Assembly: GCA_964485585.1 (NCBI GenBank)
Contig: CAZAJT010000038.1
Location: 1-9,083, forward strand
From: CAZAJT01 sp964485585
Lineage (GTDB): Bacteria; Patescibacteriota; Microgenomatia; UBA1406; GWC2-37-13
DNA length: 9,083 nucleotides
Direction of reading: 5' to 3'
Shown: positions 1 through 5,962 of the stretch, piece after piece
Position numbering within the stretch: the stretch's first letter is position 1
Layout of the letters: each line of letters starts with the position of its first letter
Position numbers and translations under genes: made by a program
The notes under the pieces: model-generated
Told to the model about the DNA's origin: nothing
The model's database searches: none
Seen by the model: the letters and a program-made list of their open reading frames with translations, nothing else

Positions 1-631
1 TAAATTTTCCAATCCCGGCCGCGCAAAAGGGCTTTCTCATCTTTGAGAAAGACAACCCTTCGGGTCTGCCGGAACACGACGATGAATTGAGAATGCCGGT
101 GGTTTTCTCGATAGCCATTCCCATACCAACCCATGTCTCGATCCTGAGCGCTTCTTTTCGCATAGCGAGCACTTGAACTCGAGGATCCGCGTCCAGCCAT
201 TCGCGGGAGAAGGCGATAGTAACTGGCTGTTGCTGTATTTGTTGCATCGGAATTGGTGTACCCAAGTTGAAATTGAGGTAAGTAAAGACAGCACCATACC
301 GTGGCTTACCAAACGTCGTCAGGGTAAATGGTTTTTGGCTCAGCTCGATCAGTACCGGCAGATCAAAAAAAGTCCCTAACCCGGGAGAGTTACCGGTATA
401 AACTGCTCTGGCAACTGAGTCTTCTGGGAATGATGCCGCAAGTGTCCCTACTCTCTTTTGAATCAGCCATGTTGCGGCATCCTCTTCGCTCATTTTTCTG
501 AGCGCGCTATGAGTCGCGGGAGTAATTTCAGATGGAGAAGAAGAGCCTCCAATATAATCACAACCATTTAATGCTCCAACTAGGCTCATAACTGCTCCTA
601 CCCGTGCCATCCGGTACCATGAATCTTTCAT
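1..631 (-). CDS. Putative lipoprotein, N-terminal 210 residues (3' end outside window)
   Basis: The minus-strand frame is open from ATG at 631 to the window edge, so the C-terminus is missing. The N-terminus reads as a lipoprotein signal: a short basic stretch (K2, R7, R10), a hydrophobic run (residues 11-21, VGAVMSLVGAL) and a lipobox LNGC with the lipidated cysteine at residue 24. The mature part (25-210) is soluble-looking and I do not recognise its family. The segment around residues 138-175 (VTIAFSREWLDADPRVQVL and on) reads as good protein. The last 30 residues are serine-rich and less convincing, and another frame reads better there (SQFIVVFRQTRRVVFLKDEK), so a frameshift near 60-110 is possible. 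The start is chosen because a promoter with a TATAAT box lies 12 bases upstream, leaving a leader of only about 5 bases. Likely role: a cell-surface protein of unknown function. Confidence 0.6.
   Translation of the reverse strand, partial: MKDSWYRMARVGAVMSLVGALNGCDYIGGSSSPSEITPATHSALRKMSEEDAATWLIQKRVGTLAASFPEDSVARAVYTGNSPGLGTFFDLPVLIELSQKPFTLTTFGKPRYGAVFTYLNFNLGTPIPMQQIQQQPVTIAFSREWLDADPRVQVLAMRKEALRIETWVGMGMAIEKTTGILNSSSCSGRPEGLSFSKMRKPFCAAGIGKF
27..60. repeat. Inverted repeat inside lipoprotein gene
   Basis: AAGGG (27-31), CTTTCTCA (32-39), a TCTT loop, TGAGAAAG (44-51), an ACAA bulge, then CCCTT (56-60). On the minus strand the stem is followed by TTTTGCG, so it resembles a weak terminator, but the lipoprotein frame has no stop before it. 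It may be coding sequence that happens to fold, or a sign that the gene ends here after a frameshift. Confidence 0.4.
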
Positions 632-643
632 ATATCTTATAGT

Positions 644-672
644 ATTATAACATCCCATCTCCTTTTCTGCAA
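644..672 (-). promoter_or_regulatory. Sigma-70-type promoter of the lipoprotein gene
   Basis: On the minus strand TTGCAG (672-667) and TATAAT (649-644) are separated by 17 bases. The expected transcription start is about 5 bases before the ATG at 631, so the message would be almost leaderless. The AAAGGAG at 666-660 lies between the two boxes and cannot serve as a ribosome binding site. Confidence 0.5.
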
Positions 673-690
673 GAATGGGCGGTTGAAAGA

Positions 691-699
691 TGCTATAAT
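691..699 (+). promoter_or_regulatory. Extended -10 promoter reading toward the tRNA-Pro locus
   Basis: TGC-TATAAT (TG at 691-692, TATAAT at 694-699) fits an extended -10 element. The same TGC+TANANT form precedes rarA and cysS. No good -35 is seen. It would transcribe the AT-rich hairpin at 717-778 and then the tRNA locus. Confidence 0.45.
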
Positions 700-716
700 A
701 AACGTGCACAACAAAT

Positions 717-788
717 AATTAGTTATTAGCGATTTGTGATTAGTGATTGGATGTTTTCCTAATCACTCATAACTAATTACCAATCACT
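717..788. repeat. AT-rich imperfect palindrome (hairpin element)
   Basis: AATTAGTTAT (717-726) pairs with ATAACTAATT (769-778), and inside it GTGATTAG (736-743) pairs with CTAATCAC (759-766) around a 15-base loop. As an alternative, AGTGATTGG (742-750) pairs with CCAATCACT (780-788). The internal repetition of GTGATTAG-like units suggests a miniature dispersed palindrome. There is no T-tract, so it is not a canonical terminator. It lies in the tRNA leader. Confidence 0.6.
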
Positions 789-798
789 TACGTCACGG

Positions 799-839
799 TC
801 GGTAGAACGCGTTTGCTCGCCGGACTTCACTTGTCGGAA
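799..839. other. tRNA-Pro-like debris upstream of the tRNA locus
   Basis: TCGGTAGAACGC (799-810) is identical to 12 bases of the D-arm of the inner tRNA-Pro (911-922). TTGTCGGAA (831-839) is the exact reverse complement of the acceptor 3' end of that tRNA (963-971). These look like fragments left by earlier duplication or inversion of tRNA-Pro sequence. No complete tRNA can be folded here. Confidence 0.35.
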
Positions 840-876
840 CGGGGATTAGCTCAGATGGCTAGAGCGCAGCGTTCGG

Positions 877-990
877 CCTGCCCGCCTAAGCGACGCCGGA
901 ATGTAGTTCATCGGTAGAACGCTCGGTTCGGGACCGAGAGGTACGGGGTTCAATTCCCCGCATTCCGACAAAGAGGCGCTGGCAGGCGGG
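877..990 (+). other. 114-base intron-like insert in tRNA-Pro
   Basis: The insert lies between tRNA positions 36 and 37 (slidable by 2, or by 3 with a change of anticodon). Its ends pair with each other: GCCTGCC (876-882) with GGCAGGC (981-987), or alternatively CCCGCC (881-886) with GGCGGG (985-990), plus AGCG (889-892) with CGCT (977-980). The only content between these stems is a complete tRNA-Pro. At 114 bases it is too short for a group I intron with a full core, and no group II domain V is visible. The terminal CCTGCC...GGCAGG resembles the palindrome inserted in the tRNA-His fragment at 5975-5990. Confidence 0.55.
897..968 (+). tRNA. tRNA-Pro(CGG), nested inside another tRNA-Pro
   Basis: The 72-base cloverleaf has acceptor CGGAATG/CATTCCG with the Pro-specific C1-G72, D-stem GTTC/GAAC with a 7-base loop containing GG, anticodon stem CTCGG/CCGAG, loop TTCGGGA with anticodon CGG at 929-931, T-arm CGGGG-TTCAATT-CCCCG and A73. 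CCA is not encoded. Position 15 is T and position 48 is A, a swapped form of the usual G15-C48 pair, which suggests a maintained tertiary contact. It reads CCG codons. The whole gene sits in the anticodon-loop insert of the outer tRNA-Pro, so the two would be on one primary transcript. Confidence 0.88.
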
Positions 991-1070
991 GACGCTGAGG
1001 TCGCCAGTTCAAGTCTGGCATCCCCGACAGAAAATAATGAACTACCTACGAGGCTCTAAGGTTTCGGAGT

Positions 1071-1505
1071 TCACAGCGAACTGACAATTGCAGCTCCTAA
1101 AATTGTGAGTATTGCTCCAATTATTTGATACATCGTTACTTTTTCTTTTAGCCATACTATTGCCAATCCGAAGGTTACGACACCGTATAAACCGGTTATT
1201 GGAACTACTAAAGACGCTAATCCTATATCTAACGCTAAGTAAAAGAATAAATATCCTGCATATAGAGCAACAGCACTGACTATCATCCAAAACATATCTT
1301 TATTTAATCGTATTGGTTTTATATTTTTTCGATCAAACACAGCGACAATGACTGCGATGATTATCTCTCCTATGACAAAACCAACCATATAGGTATATGG
1401 ATCAAAGTTAGCAATTGAAACTTTACTAACAAAATCGCCAAATCCAGCGAGAATTGACGCTGCTAAACCCCAAAAGAACCACTGGCCTATCTTTATAGAC
1501 TTCAA
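1071..1505 (-). CDS. EamA/DMT-type membrane protein, half-length (possible 5'-truncated transporter)
   Basis: The 144-residue protein has five hydrophobic helices (about residues 8-28, 36-59, 72-94, 97-117 and 125-143), the usual content of one EamA domain. The glycine-rich start (GLAASILAGFGDFVSK), LVVPITGLYGVVTFGLAIVWLKEK and the final IIGAILTILGAAIV fit the second half of a drug/metabolite transporter. Such half-size proteins may work as dimers. The start is a TTG without an SD site. The same frame stays open upstream, and 1506-1585 still reads as transporter-like protein (TLTIIVGLVLLSLENPKEL), resembling the last helix of a preceding EamA domain. An AAAGGAGG at 1568-1561 lies 10 bases before an ATT codon at 1550. 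I infer the 5' half was lost at a junction near 1590, just before the divergent sensor gene. Substrate unknown. Confidence 0.7.
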   Translation of the reverse strand: MKSIKIGQWFFWGLAASILAGFGDFVSKVSIANFDPYTYMVGFVIGEIIIAVIVAVFDRKNIKPIRLNKDMFWMIVSAVALYAGYLFFYLALDIGLASLVVPITGLYGVVTFGLAIVWLKEKVTMYQIIGAILTILGAAIVSSL

Positions 1506-1566
1506 TTCTTTGGGATTTTCTAAAGAAAGTAAAACTAAACCTACAATAATAGTTAAAGTTCCTCCT

Positions 1567-1596
1567 TTAACAAAAATGAGTGTGTTAAAATTTAAT
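1567..1596 (+). promoter_or_regulatory. Promoter of the membrane sensor gene
   Basis: TTAACA (1567-1572), an 18-base spacer and TTTAAT (1591-1596), then 7 bases to the ATG at 1604. No SD site precedes the ATG. A second possible -10, TAAAAT, lies at 1586-1591. The spacing predicts a leaderless mRNA. Confidence 0.45.
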
Positions 1597-1603
1597 TTAA
1601 AAC

Positions 1604-2896
1604 ATGAAGTTTTTATTTGGCGATTCTGCTGAACTGAAATTAATCGCCAAAGTTGTCATAGCGTTCTCTCTACTTTTTATAGTTTTTCTCCTCAGTAACT
1701 ATTGGTATCTCGTATGGATTTCGCAGGAAAGAGTGAAAAAAAATAGTAAAAGAACCATAGAACATATTGCATCTGATTTTCGATATGTCGACGGCAACTG
1801 GGATGTGCGTACCTACTTTCAGGATACGTCCACTCCGGTTGACAAACCGCTCTATATTATTTCTACCAAAGGATTTCTTATAGAACGTATGAATCCCATC
1901 AACGGTTTTTTTGATACTGCTCGATTTGAACACATGAGCTCCTTTTCTGATCCTCAGATTATTGTCACGCCCAGTGGTAAATGGAGAGTGTACTCTTATA
2001 TGATCGAACAGAATGGAATCGCGGAGGGCGCGGTATTAACTGCATATCATGATCCTGAGGAAGCGATACTTACGGAGATTGATAATCAGCTCATAGAAAC
2101 GGCTGAACAACTCGCTTCACGGGTCGCTTTTGACGGGAACTATATAAATGCAGATAATGTTGTTTCAAAAGAAGTGCCAAGAACAATTTACTATAGTATA
2201 GTCGATAAATTTAACCGAGTACTAAGCGAAGATGGCGGTCCGCCAGTATTCATTGATCGAAGTTTTGTCATAGAAGAACTCAATCAAACAAAGCCTCGTA
2301 TTATTACTGATAAAAAAACCGGCGAACCTTTTCTGATTACCTCACGACCACTTTTCGATAATGCAAGAAAACCGGTAGGAATAATTATTGCGGCCGATTC
2401 ACTGCGTGATATTTTTGAGATACTTGCAATACAGCGCAATTTCTCACTCCTAAGCAGCGTAATCGCGATAGGAATCATTTGTATTCTAATGCTTTACCTT
2501 TTTGGCAAGGAAATTAGAGTAATGCTTGCTGAAAAAGCACAGCAACTATTTTCTGAATACCAGAAAAATCAATACATCGATCCCACTACTATCTCCTTTG
2601 ATAGATCGCAAAGCATACTATTGCTGGATCAGCAGAGTATTTTAATAGAATATGGTTCAAAACAGTATGACCTATGCAAAACATTGTTTCTCTTTCCTAA
2701 TAAGCGATGGGAGTATGATGAACTGCTCGAAAAAAATAAGATGGATGGCGAACTTCATAACGACAGGGTTTTTTATGACGCAATGGTAAAAATCAACAGT
2801 AAGCTATTCCCTCTCCTCGGAATGAAACTGATAGTTTATCAGAATAAAACGTTTCGAATTAATCCTCAACTCAGCAATAAAGTAGACAAAAGTTGA
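1604..2896 (+). CDS. Membrane-anchored sensor with C-terminal winged-helix-like domain
   Basis: The 430-residue protein has two membrane helices (about 11-36 and 280-300) enclosing about 240 extracytoplasmic residues, then a cytoplasmic tail of about 130 residues. The part before the second helix (IITDKKTGEPFLITSRPLFD, then PVGIIIAADSL) resembles Cache/PAS-type sensor domains of histidine kinases, but no kinase, HAMP or GGDEF motifs follow. The tail begins with charged helix 301-325. Residues from about 326 to 425 (IEYGSKQYDLCKTLFLFPNK, RWEYDELLEK, YDAMVKINSKL, KLIVYQNKTFRINP) follow the alpha-beta pattern of an OmpR/PhoB winged helix: recognition-helix-like VKINSKL, then a beta hairpin. My reading is a one-component transmembrane regulator with the domain order reversed from CadC/ToxR. 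The domain call is from pattern only. The stop is followed at once by tandem TGACTCAC repeats and the HNH-rarA pair. Confidence 0.7.
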   Translation: MKFLFGDSAELKLIAKVVIAFSLLFIVFLLSNYWYLVWISQERVKKNSKRTIEHIASDFRYVDGNWDVRTYFQDTSTPVDKPLYIISTKGFLIERMNPINGFFDTARFEHMSSFSDPQIIVTPSGKWRVYSYMIEQNGIAEGAVLTAYHDPEEAILTEIDNQLIETAEQLASRVAFDGNYINADNVVSKEVPRTIYYSIVDKFNRVLSEDGGPPVFIDRSFVIEELNQTKPRIITDKKTGEPFLITSRPLFDNARKPVGIIIAADSLRDIFEILAIQRNFSLLSSVIAIGIICILMLYLFGKEIRVMLAEKAQQLFSEYQKNQYIDPTTISFDRSQSILLLDQQSILIEYGSKQYDLCKTLFLFPNKRWEYDELLEKNKMDGELHNDRVFYDAMVKINSKLFPLLGMKLIVYQNKTFRINPQLSNKVDKS

Positions 2897-2913
2897 CTCA
2901 CGGTGACTCACTC
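2894..2913. repeat. Tandem 10-bp direct repeat, possible operator
   Basis: TGACTCAC occurs at 2894-2901 and 2904-2911, exactly one helical turn apart; the first TGA is the stop codon of the sensor gene. OmpR-type winged-helix proteins usually bind tandem direct repeats with this period, so this is a candidate site for the adjacent regulator upstream of the HNH-rarA pair. That link is inference. Confidence 0.35.
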
Positions 2914-2947
2914 CATCGCTTCGTAAACTGGATGCAAATGGATAGAA

Positions 2948-2958
2948 AAGGAGGTGAT
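2948..2958 (+). promoter_or_regulatory. Full-length Shine-Dalgarno site deciding the HNH gene start
   Basis: AAGGAGGTGAT is an 11-base perfect complement to the usual 3' end of bacterial 16S rRNA. GGAGG ends 8 bases before ATG 2963, favouring that start over GTG 2954 and ATG 2957, which lie within the SD region. It is the only strong SD seen in front of a plus-strand gene in the window. Confidence 0.75.
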
Positions 2959-2962
2959 GAAT

Positions 2963-3289
2963 ATGATGATAGCTTCGCGTGACATCATGCTTGCATTCAG
3001 AAGAGCGCAGGGATATTGCGAATGTATCAGAGAAAATCATGTACATACCGCCAAATGTGATAATCCGTTATTATGGAGAAATAAAGGGTTGAGATCCCAC
3101 CTTGGTGTATTGTTTGGAGCGTGGGAAATACGACACATCATAAGTCGAGAGCTTGGTGGTAAAAATCGCATATGTAATCTTGAAGTGCTTTGCTCTGATT
3201 GTTACCGGATAACAAACGATGGGGAAACCCTACCTAAGGTGAACGATTGTTTACTTGACTATCAAAAATATGCTACAATTGTTCCATGA
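2963..3289 (+). CDS. Small HNH-endonuclease-fold protein
   Basis: The 108-residue protein has an HNH/zinc-finger layout. CxC (C19, C21) and C32 precede the core WEIRHIISRELGGKN at 54-68, where H58 is the expected general base and GG precedes N72 (ICNLEVL). The final C77-x2-C80 closes a zinc knuckle. The third histidine of the motif, normally directly after the last cysteine, is Y81 here, so activity may be altered or lost. HNH proteins of this size are usually DNA nickases or nucleases, or structural zinc proteins. Its TGA stop overlaps the ATG of rarA by four bases, implying co-transcription and coupling, although rarA also has its own -10 box inside this gene. The start is set by the SD at 2948-2958. 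A role in DNA repair with RarA is only suggested by context. Confidence 0.72.
   Translation: MMIASRDIMLAFRRAQGYCECIRENHVHTAKCDNPLLWRNKGLRSHLGVLFGAWEIRHIISRELGGKNRICNLEVLCSDCYRITNDGETLPKVNDCLLDYQKYATIVP
3250..3279 (+). promoter_or_regulatory. Internal promoter of rarA
   Basis: TTTACT (3250-3255), 18 bases, then extended -10 TGC-TACAAT (3271-3279), lying inside the end of the HNH gene. Six bases separate the box from the rarA ATG, predicting a leaderless rarA message besides the one shared with HNH. Confidence 0.5.
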
Positions 3290-4485
3290 ACCTCGCCTAC
3301 CAGATGCGGCCAAAAACACTCGACGGATTTGTTGGGCAATCACACCTTGTAGGACGAGATGGAATTATCCGAAAAATGATTGAAAGTTCTTTATTATACT
3401 CAATTATTTTCTGGGGACCACCGGGCACCGGGAAAACAACGCTTGCCCGGATTATCGCAAGCACAACAACCTCAGACTTCCATGCGCTATCTGCGGTAGC
3501 AACCGGAAAAGATGACCTTAGAAAAATTATTGGATCCGCCCAGCAGAACAGGCTGGTTGGCAGAAAAACCATTCTTTTTATTGATGAAATTCATCGGTGG
3601 AACAAGGCGCAGCAAGATGCGCTCTTGCCGTATGTTGAAAACGGCTTAATCATACTTATAGGAGCGACTACTGAAAATCCTTCATTTGAGGTAATTAATG
3701 CGCTCCTTTCACGGTGTCGAGTATTTGTTTTAAAAAGTCTCAGCAGCGAGGAGTTGGAAATGATCATTGAGAGAGCGCTCAATGATAAGGAAGATGGCGT
3801 AGAAAAGTATCGAAAAAAAATGACGTCTGACGCAAAAGAATTATTGATACGACTTTCCGGGGGTGATGCACGTATTATGCTAAACGCCCTTGAAATGGCA
3901 GTAACTACTTATAAAGAAAAAGTGATATCGACAGAAATTGTTCAAGATGTATTTCAGACAAAATCAGCGGGACTTTATGACAAAAAGGCTGATGAACACT
4001 ATAACATAATAAGCGCGTATATTAAGTCTGTCCGCGGATCAGATCCTGATGCGGCTCTCTATTATTTAATGCGTATGCTTGAAAACGGCGAGGATCCTAA
4101 GTTTATTGCTCGCCGCATGATCATTCTTGCTTCAGAAGATATCGGACTTGCTGATAGAGGCGCACTCATTCAGGCAAATGCGGCGTTTGAAGCGGTGAAC
4201 AAAATCGGCATGCCCGAATCACAACTTATCCTTGCGCATATAACCGTTTATCTGGCGAAAGCGCCGAAGTCTCGCAGCGTCCCCAACGCAATGGGAAAAG
4301 CAAAGAAAGCAGTATATGATTTTCCCAATGAACCAATACCACTCCATCTGCGTAATGCTTCAACCAAACTTATGAAAGAACTTGGCTACGCAAGAGATTA
4401 CAAATGGTCGCAACAATACGTCGGCCCCACAAAAAACCAGTCCTTCTTACCAGAAAGATTGAAGGGTAAAAAGTTTATTGAGTAA
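3286..4485 (+). CDS. rarA: Replication-associated recombination protein A (RarA/MgsA AAA+ ATPase)
   Basis: The 399-residue protein is slightly shorter than the usual 420-450. It is a clamp-loader-like AAA+ ATPase that acts at stalled replication forks and single-strand gaps. The N-terminus MRPKTLDGFVGQSHLVG (7-23) is the family signature. Walker A GPPGTGKT is at 44-51 and Walker B ILFIDEIHR at 96-104, followed by WNKAQQDALLP (normally FNKAQQDALLP). Sensor 1 is GATTENPSFEV and the arginine-finger motif is LLSRCRVF. The C-terminal part shows the conserved EDPKFIARRMIILASEDIGL, the SRSVPNAMGKA segment and the PNEPIPLHLRNA end typical of the tetramerisation region. The family identification is secure. 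The ATG overlaps the HNH stop (ATGA) and has no SD of its own. cysS follows after 20 bases. Confidence 0.97.
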   Translation: MNLAYQMRPKTLDGFVGQSHLVGRDGIIRKMIESSLLYSIIFWGPPGTGKTTLARIIASTTTSDFHALSAVATGKDDLRKIIGSAQQNRLVGRKTILFIDEIHRWNKAQQDALLPYVENGLIILIGATTENPSFEVINALLSRCRVFVLKSLSSEELEMIIERALNDKEDGVEKYRKKMTSDAKELLIRLSGGDARIMLNALEMAVTTYKEKVISTEIVQDVFQTKSAGLYDKKADEHYNIISAYIKSVRGSDPDAALYYLMRMLENGEDPKFIARRMIILASEDIGLADRGALIQANAAFEAVNKIGMPESQLILAHITVYLAKAPKSRSVPNAMGKAKKAVYDFPNEPIPLHLRNASTKLMKELGYARDYKWSQQYVGPTKNQSFLPERLKGKKFIE

Positions 4486-4489
4486 TCTC

Positions 4490-4498
4490 TGCTATACT
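4490..4498 (+). promoter_or_regulatory. Extended -10 promoter of cysS
   Basis: TGC-TATACT (TG 4490-4491, TATACT 4493-4498) begins 5 bases after the rarA stop and leaves 7 bases before the cysS ATG. No -35 and no SD are visible, so cysS is probably read from a leaderless mRNA. Confidence 0.55.
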
Positions 4499-4505
4499 AA
4501 ATCAC

Positions 4506-5909
4506 ATGACGCTTTATAACTCGCTTACTCGGCAGATCGAAGAATTCAAACCGTTGAATCACCCAAATGTAACGCTCTATACCTGTGGACCAACAGTATA
4601 TGACTATGTCCATCTGGGAAATATGCGCACATACACTAATAACGATATTCTTAAACGAATACTCCTATATCTTGGCTACCATGTTAAACACGTAATGAAT
4701 ATCACCGATGTTGGACATTTGACAGGTGATGATGATACTGGTGAGGATAAGCTTGAGAAAGGCGCGAAACAATCGGGTAAAACAGTATGGGAAATCGCAC
4801 AATTTTATACTGATTTTTTCAACAAAACACTCATGCAGTTGAACATCCTCCCCCCTGATGTAGAAACTAAAGCAACCGATCATATTCAAGATATGATTGC
4901 GCTGATAAAGAAACTCGAAGAGAAAGGTCTTGTTTATTCTACAGATGAAGCTCTATACTTTGACGTTTCAAAATTCCCTACATATGGCAGGCTTTCAGGC
5001 CAAAAACTTGAAGAGAAACTCAGGGGAGTTCGTGAAGAAGTATATGTTGATCCAAAGAAAAAGCATCCTGCCGATTTTGCGCTCTGGTTTAAACGAGTCG
5101 GGAGATTCGCCGATCATCAGATGCACTGGGATTCTCCCTGGGGTGATGGATTTCCCGGCTGGCATATCGAGTGTTCGGCGATGAGTATGAAATACCTCGG
5201 CGAAACGATTGATATCCACGTTGGGGGAGTAGACCATATTCCAGTCCATCATGAAAATGAGATCGCACAATCAGAGGGGGCGACGGGGAAGACGTTTGTA
5301 AATTATTGGGTACATCAGAACTTTATGCAGATAGAGGGACAAAAAATGAGCAAATCCCTTGGTAATATTTATGTCATTGATGATGTTAAAAAAAGAGGTG
5401 TTGACCCGCTCGCACTCCGTCTCCTCTTTCTCCAAGTGCACTATCGGCAACCTATGAATTTTACGTGGGAAGCAGCAAAAGGAGCCAATGAGGCTTACCG
5501 GAAACTTACGGATCTTGTACTCAGTCTTCAGAATGAAGAAGGCCGAAGTACACTCTCTGAAGAAAAATTGGGGAAACTTGATGAATACAGAAAAAGATAT
5601 GTTGAGGCTCTCAAGAACGACTTACAACTGCCGCAAGCAGTGGCAACCATGTGGGAAATGCTGAAGTCCAACATACCGTCACGCGACAAGCTCGACCTTT
5701 TATACGAAATGGATCAGGTCTTTGGACTAAAACTCTCTGAAGCGACGAGGGAAGAAATTCCACCGGAAATTATTCAGCTTGCCCGGCTGCGTCAGCAAAA
5801 ACGCGCTGAAAAAAAGTATGACGAAACCGACAAGCTGAGAGAAGAAATCGAAGCTGGCGGATATCTTATTGAAGACACGCCAGAGGGATACCGCATTAAG
5901 AAGCGTTGA
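4506..5909 (+). CDS. cysS: Cysteinyl-tRNA synthetase
   Basis: The 467-residue protein is full length for this class I enzyme, which charges tRNA-Cys with cysteine using ATP in the cytoplasm. The nucleotide-binding HIGH motif is HLGN at 36-39, in YTCGPTVYDYVHLGN. KMSKS is at 280-284 within GQKMSKSLGN. The active-site zinc ligands are all present: C27, C223 (WHIECSAMS), H248 and E252 (HHENEIAQSE), with the same 25- and 4-residue spacing as in E. coli C209, H234 and E238. The anticodon-binding C-terminus ends with the usual YDETDKLREEIEAGGYLIED and EGYRIKKR. One small change is IPVHHENE where FPHHENE is commoner. The ATG follows a -10 box by 7 bases. No terminator follows the stop; tRNA-His sequences begin about 50 bases on. 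Confidence 0.98.
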   Translation: MTLYNSLTRQIEEFKPLNHPNVTLYTCGPTVYDYVHLGNMRTYTNNDILKRILLYLGYHVKHVMNITDVGHLTGDDDTGEDKLEKGAKQSGKTVWEIAQFYTDFFNKTLMQLNILPPDVETKATDHIQDMIALIKKLEEKGLVYSTDEALYFDVSKFPTYGRLSGQKLEEKLRGVREEVYVDPKKKHPADFALWFKRVGRFADHQMHWDSPWGDGFPGWHIECSAMSMKYLGETIDIHVGGVDHIPVHHENEIAQSEGATGKTFVNYWVHQNFMQIEGQKMSKSLGNIYVIDDVKKRGVDPLALRLLFLQVHYRQPMNFTWEAAKGANEAYRKLTDLVLSLQNEEGRSTLSEEKLGKLDEYRKRYVEALKNDLQLPQAVATMWEMLKSNIPSRDKLDLLYEMDQVFGLKLSEATREEIPPEIIQLARLRQQKRAEKKYDETDKLREEIEAGGYLIEDTPEGYRIKKR

Positions 5910-5944
5910 AACAGTACCTTCCCCTTTCCCCTTACTCCTATTCG

Positions 5945-5953
5945 TGATAAAAT
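5945..5953 (+). promoter_or_regulatory. Extended -10 in front of the broken tRNA-His
   Basis: TGA-TAAAAT (TG 5945-5946, TAAAAT 5948-5953) ends 9 bases before the first base of the tRNA-His fragment. The spacing fits a tRNA promoter that outlived, or still drives, the interrupted gene. Confidence 0.4.
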
Positions 5954-5962
5954 ATACTCACT

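Larger units (their letters stand above)
840..1027 (+). tRNA. tRNA-Pro interrupted in the anticodon loop (anticodon CGG or GGG)
   Basis: Two 37-base exons (840-876 and 991-1027) join into a canonical 74-base tRNA. The acceptor CGGGGAT/ATCCCCG starts with the C1-G72 pair typical of bacterial tRNA-Pro. The D-stem is GCTC/GAGC with G18G19. The anticodon stem is CAGCG/CGCTG, the T-arm is GCCAG-TTCAAGT-CTGGC, and the discriminator is A73. No stem has a mismatch. CCA is not encoded. A 114-base insert splits the anticodon loop and holds a complete second tRNA-Pro. If the cut is after 874, 875 or 876, the joined loop is TTCGGGA (anticodon CGG). If 874-987 is removed, the loop is TTGGGGA (anticodon GGG). 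Intact pairing across the insert means either a processed intron or a very recent insertion; which one cannot be told from sequence. A tRNA finder would probably report only the inner gene. Confidence 0.7.

Noticed and set aside
37..312. Minus-strand reading frame of 91 codons
   Set aside because: It lies in another frame of the lipoprotein gene and lacks its signal; kept only as part of the possible frameshift note.
840..1027. Group I intron in tRNA-Pro
   Set aside because: The insert is 114 bases and 72 of them are a tRNA, leaving no room for a group I catalytic core.
1071..3289. UGA recoding (as in some candidate-phylum lineages)
   Set aside because: TGA ends the EamA, sensor and HNH frames at sensible points and is not found inside rarA or cysS.
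4930..5270. Open frames on both strands inside cysS
   Set aside because: The cysS frame carries all catalytic and zinc motifs without a break here; the others are shadows.
3286..5909. rarA-cysS as a strict operon
   Set aside because: Only 20 bases separate them, but cysS has its own extended -10 with leaderless spacing; co-transcription remains possible.
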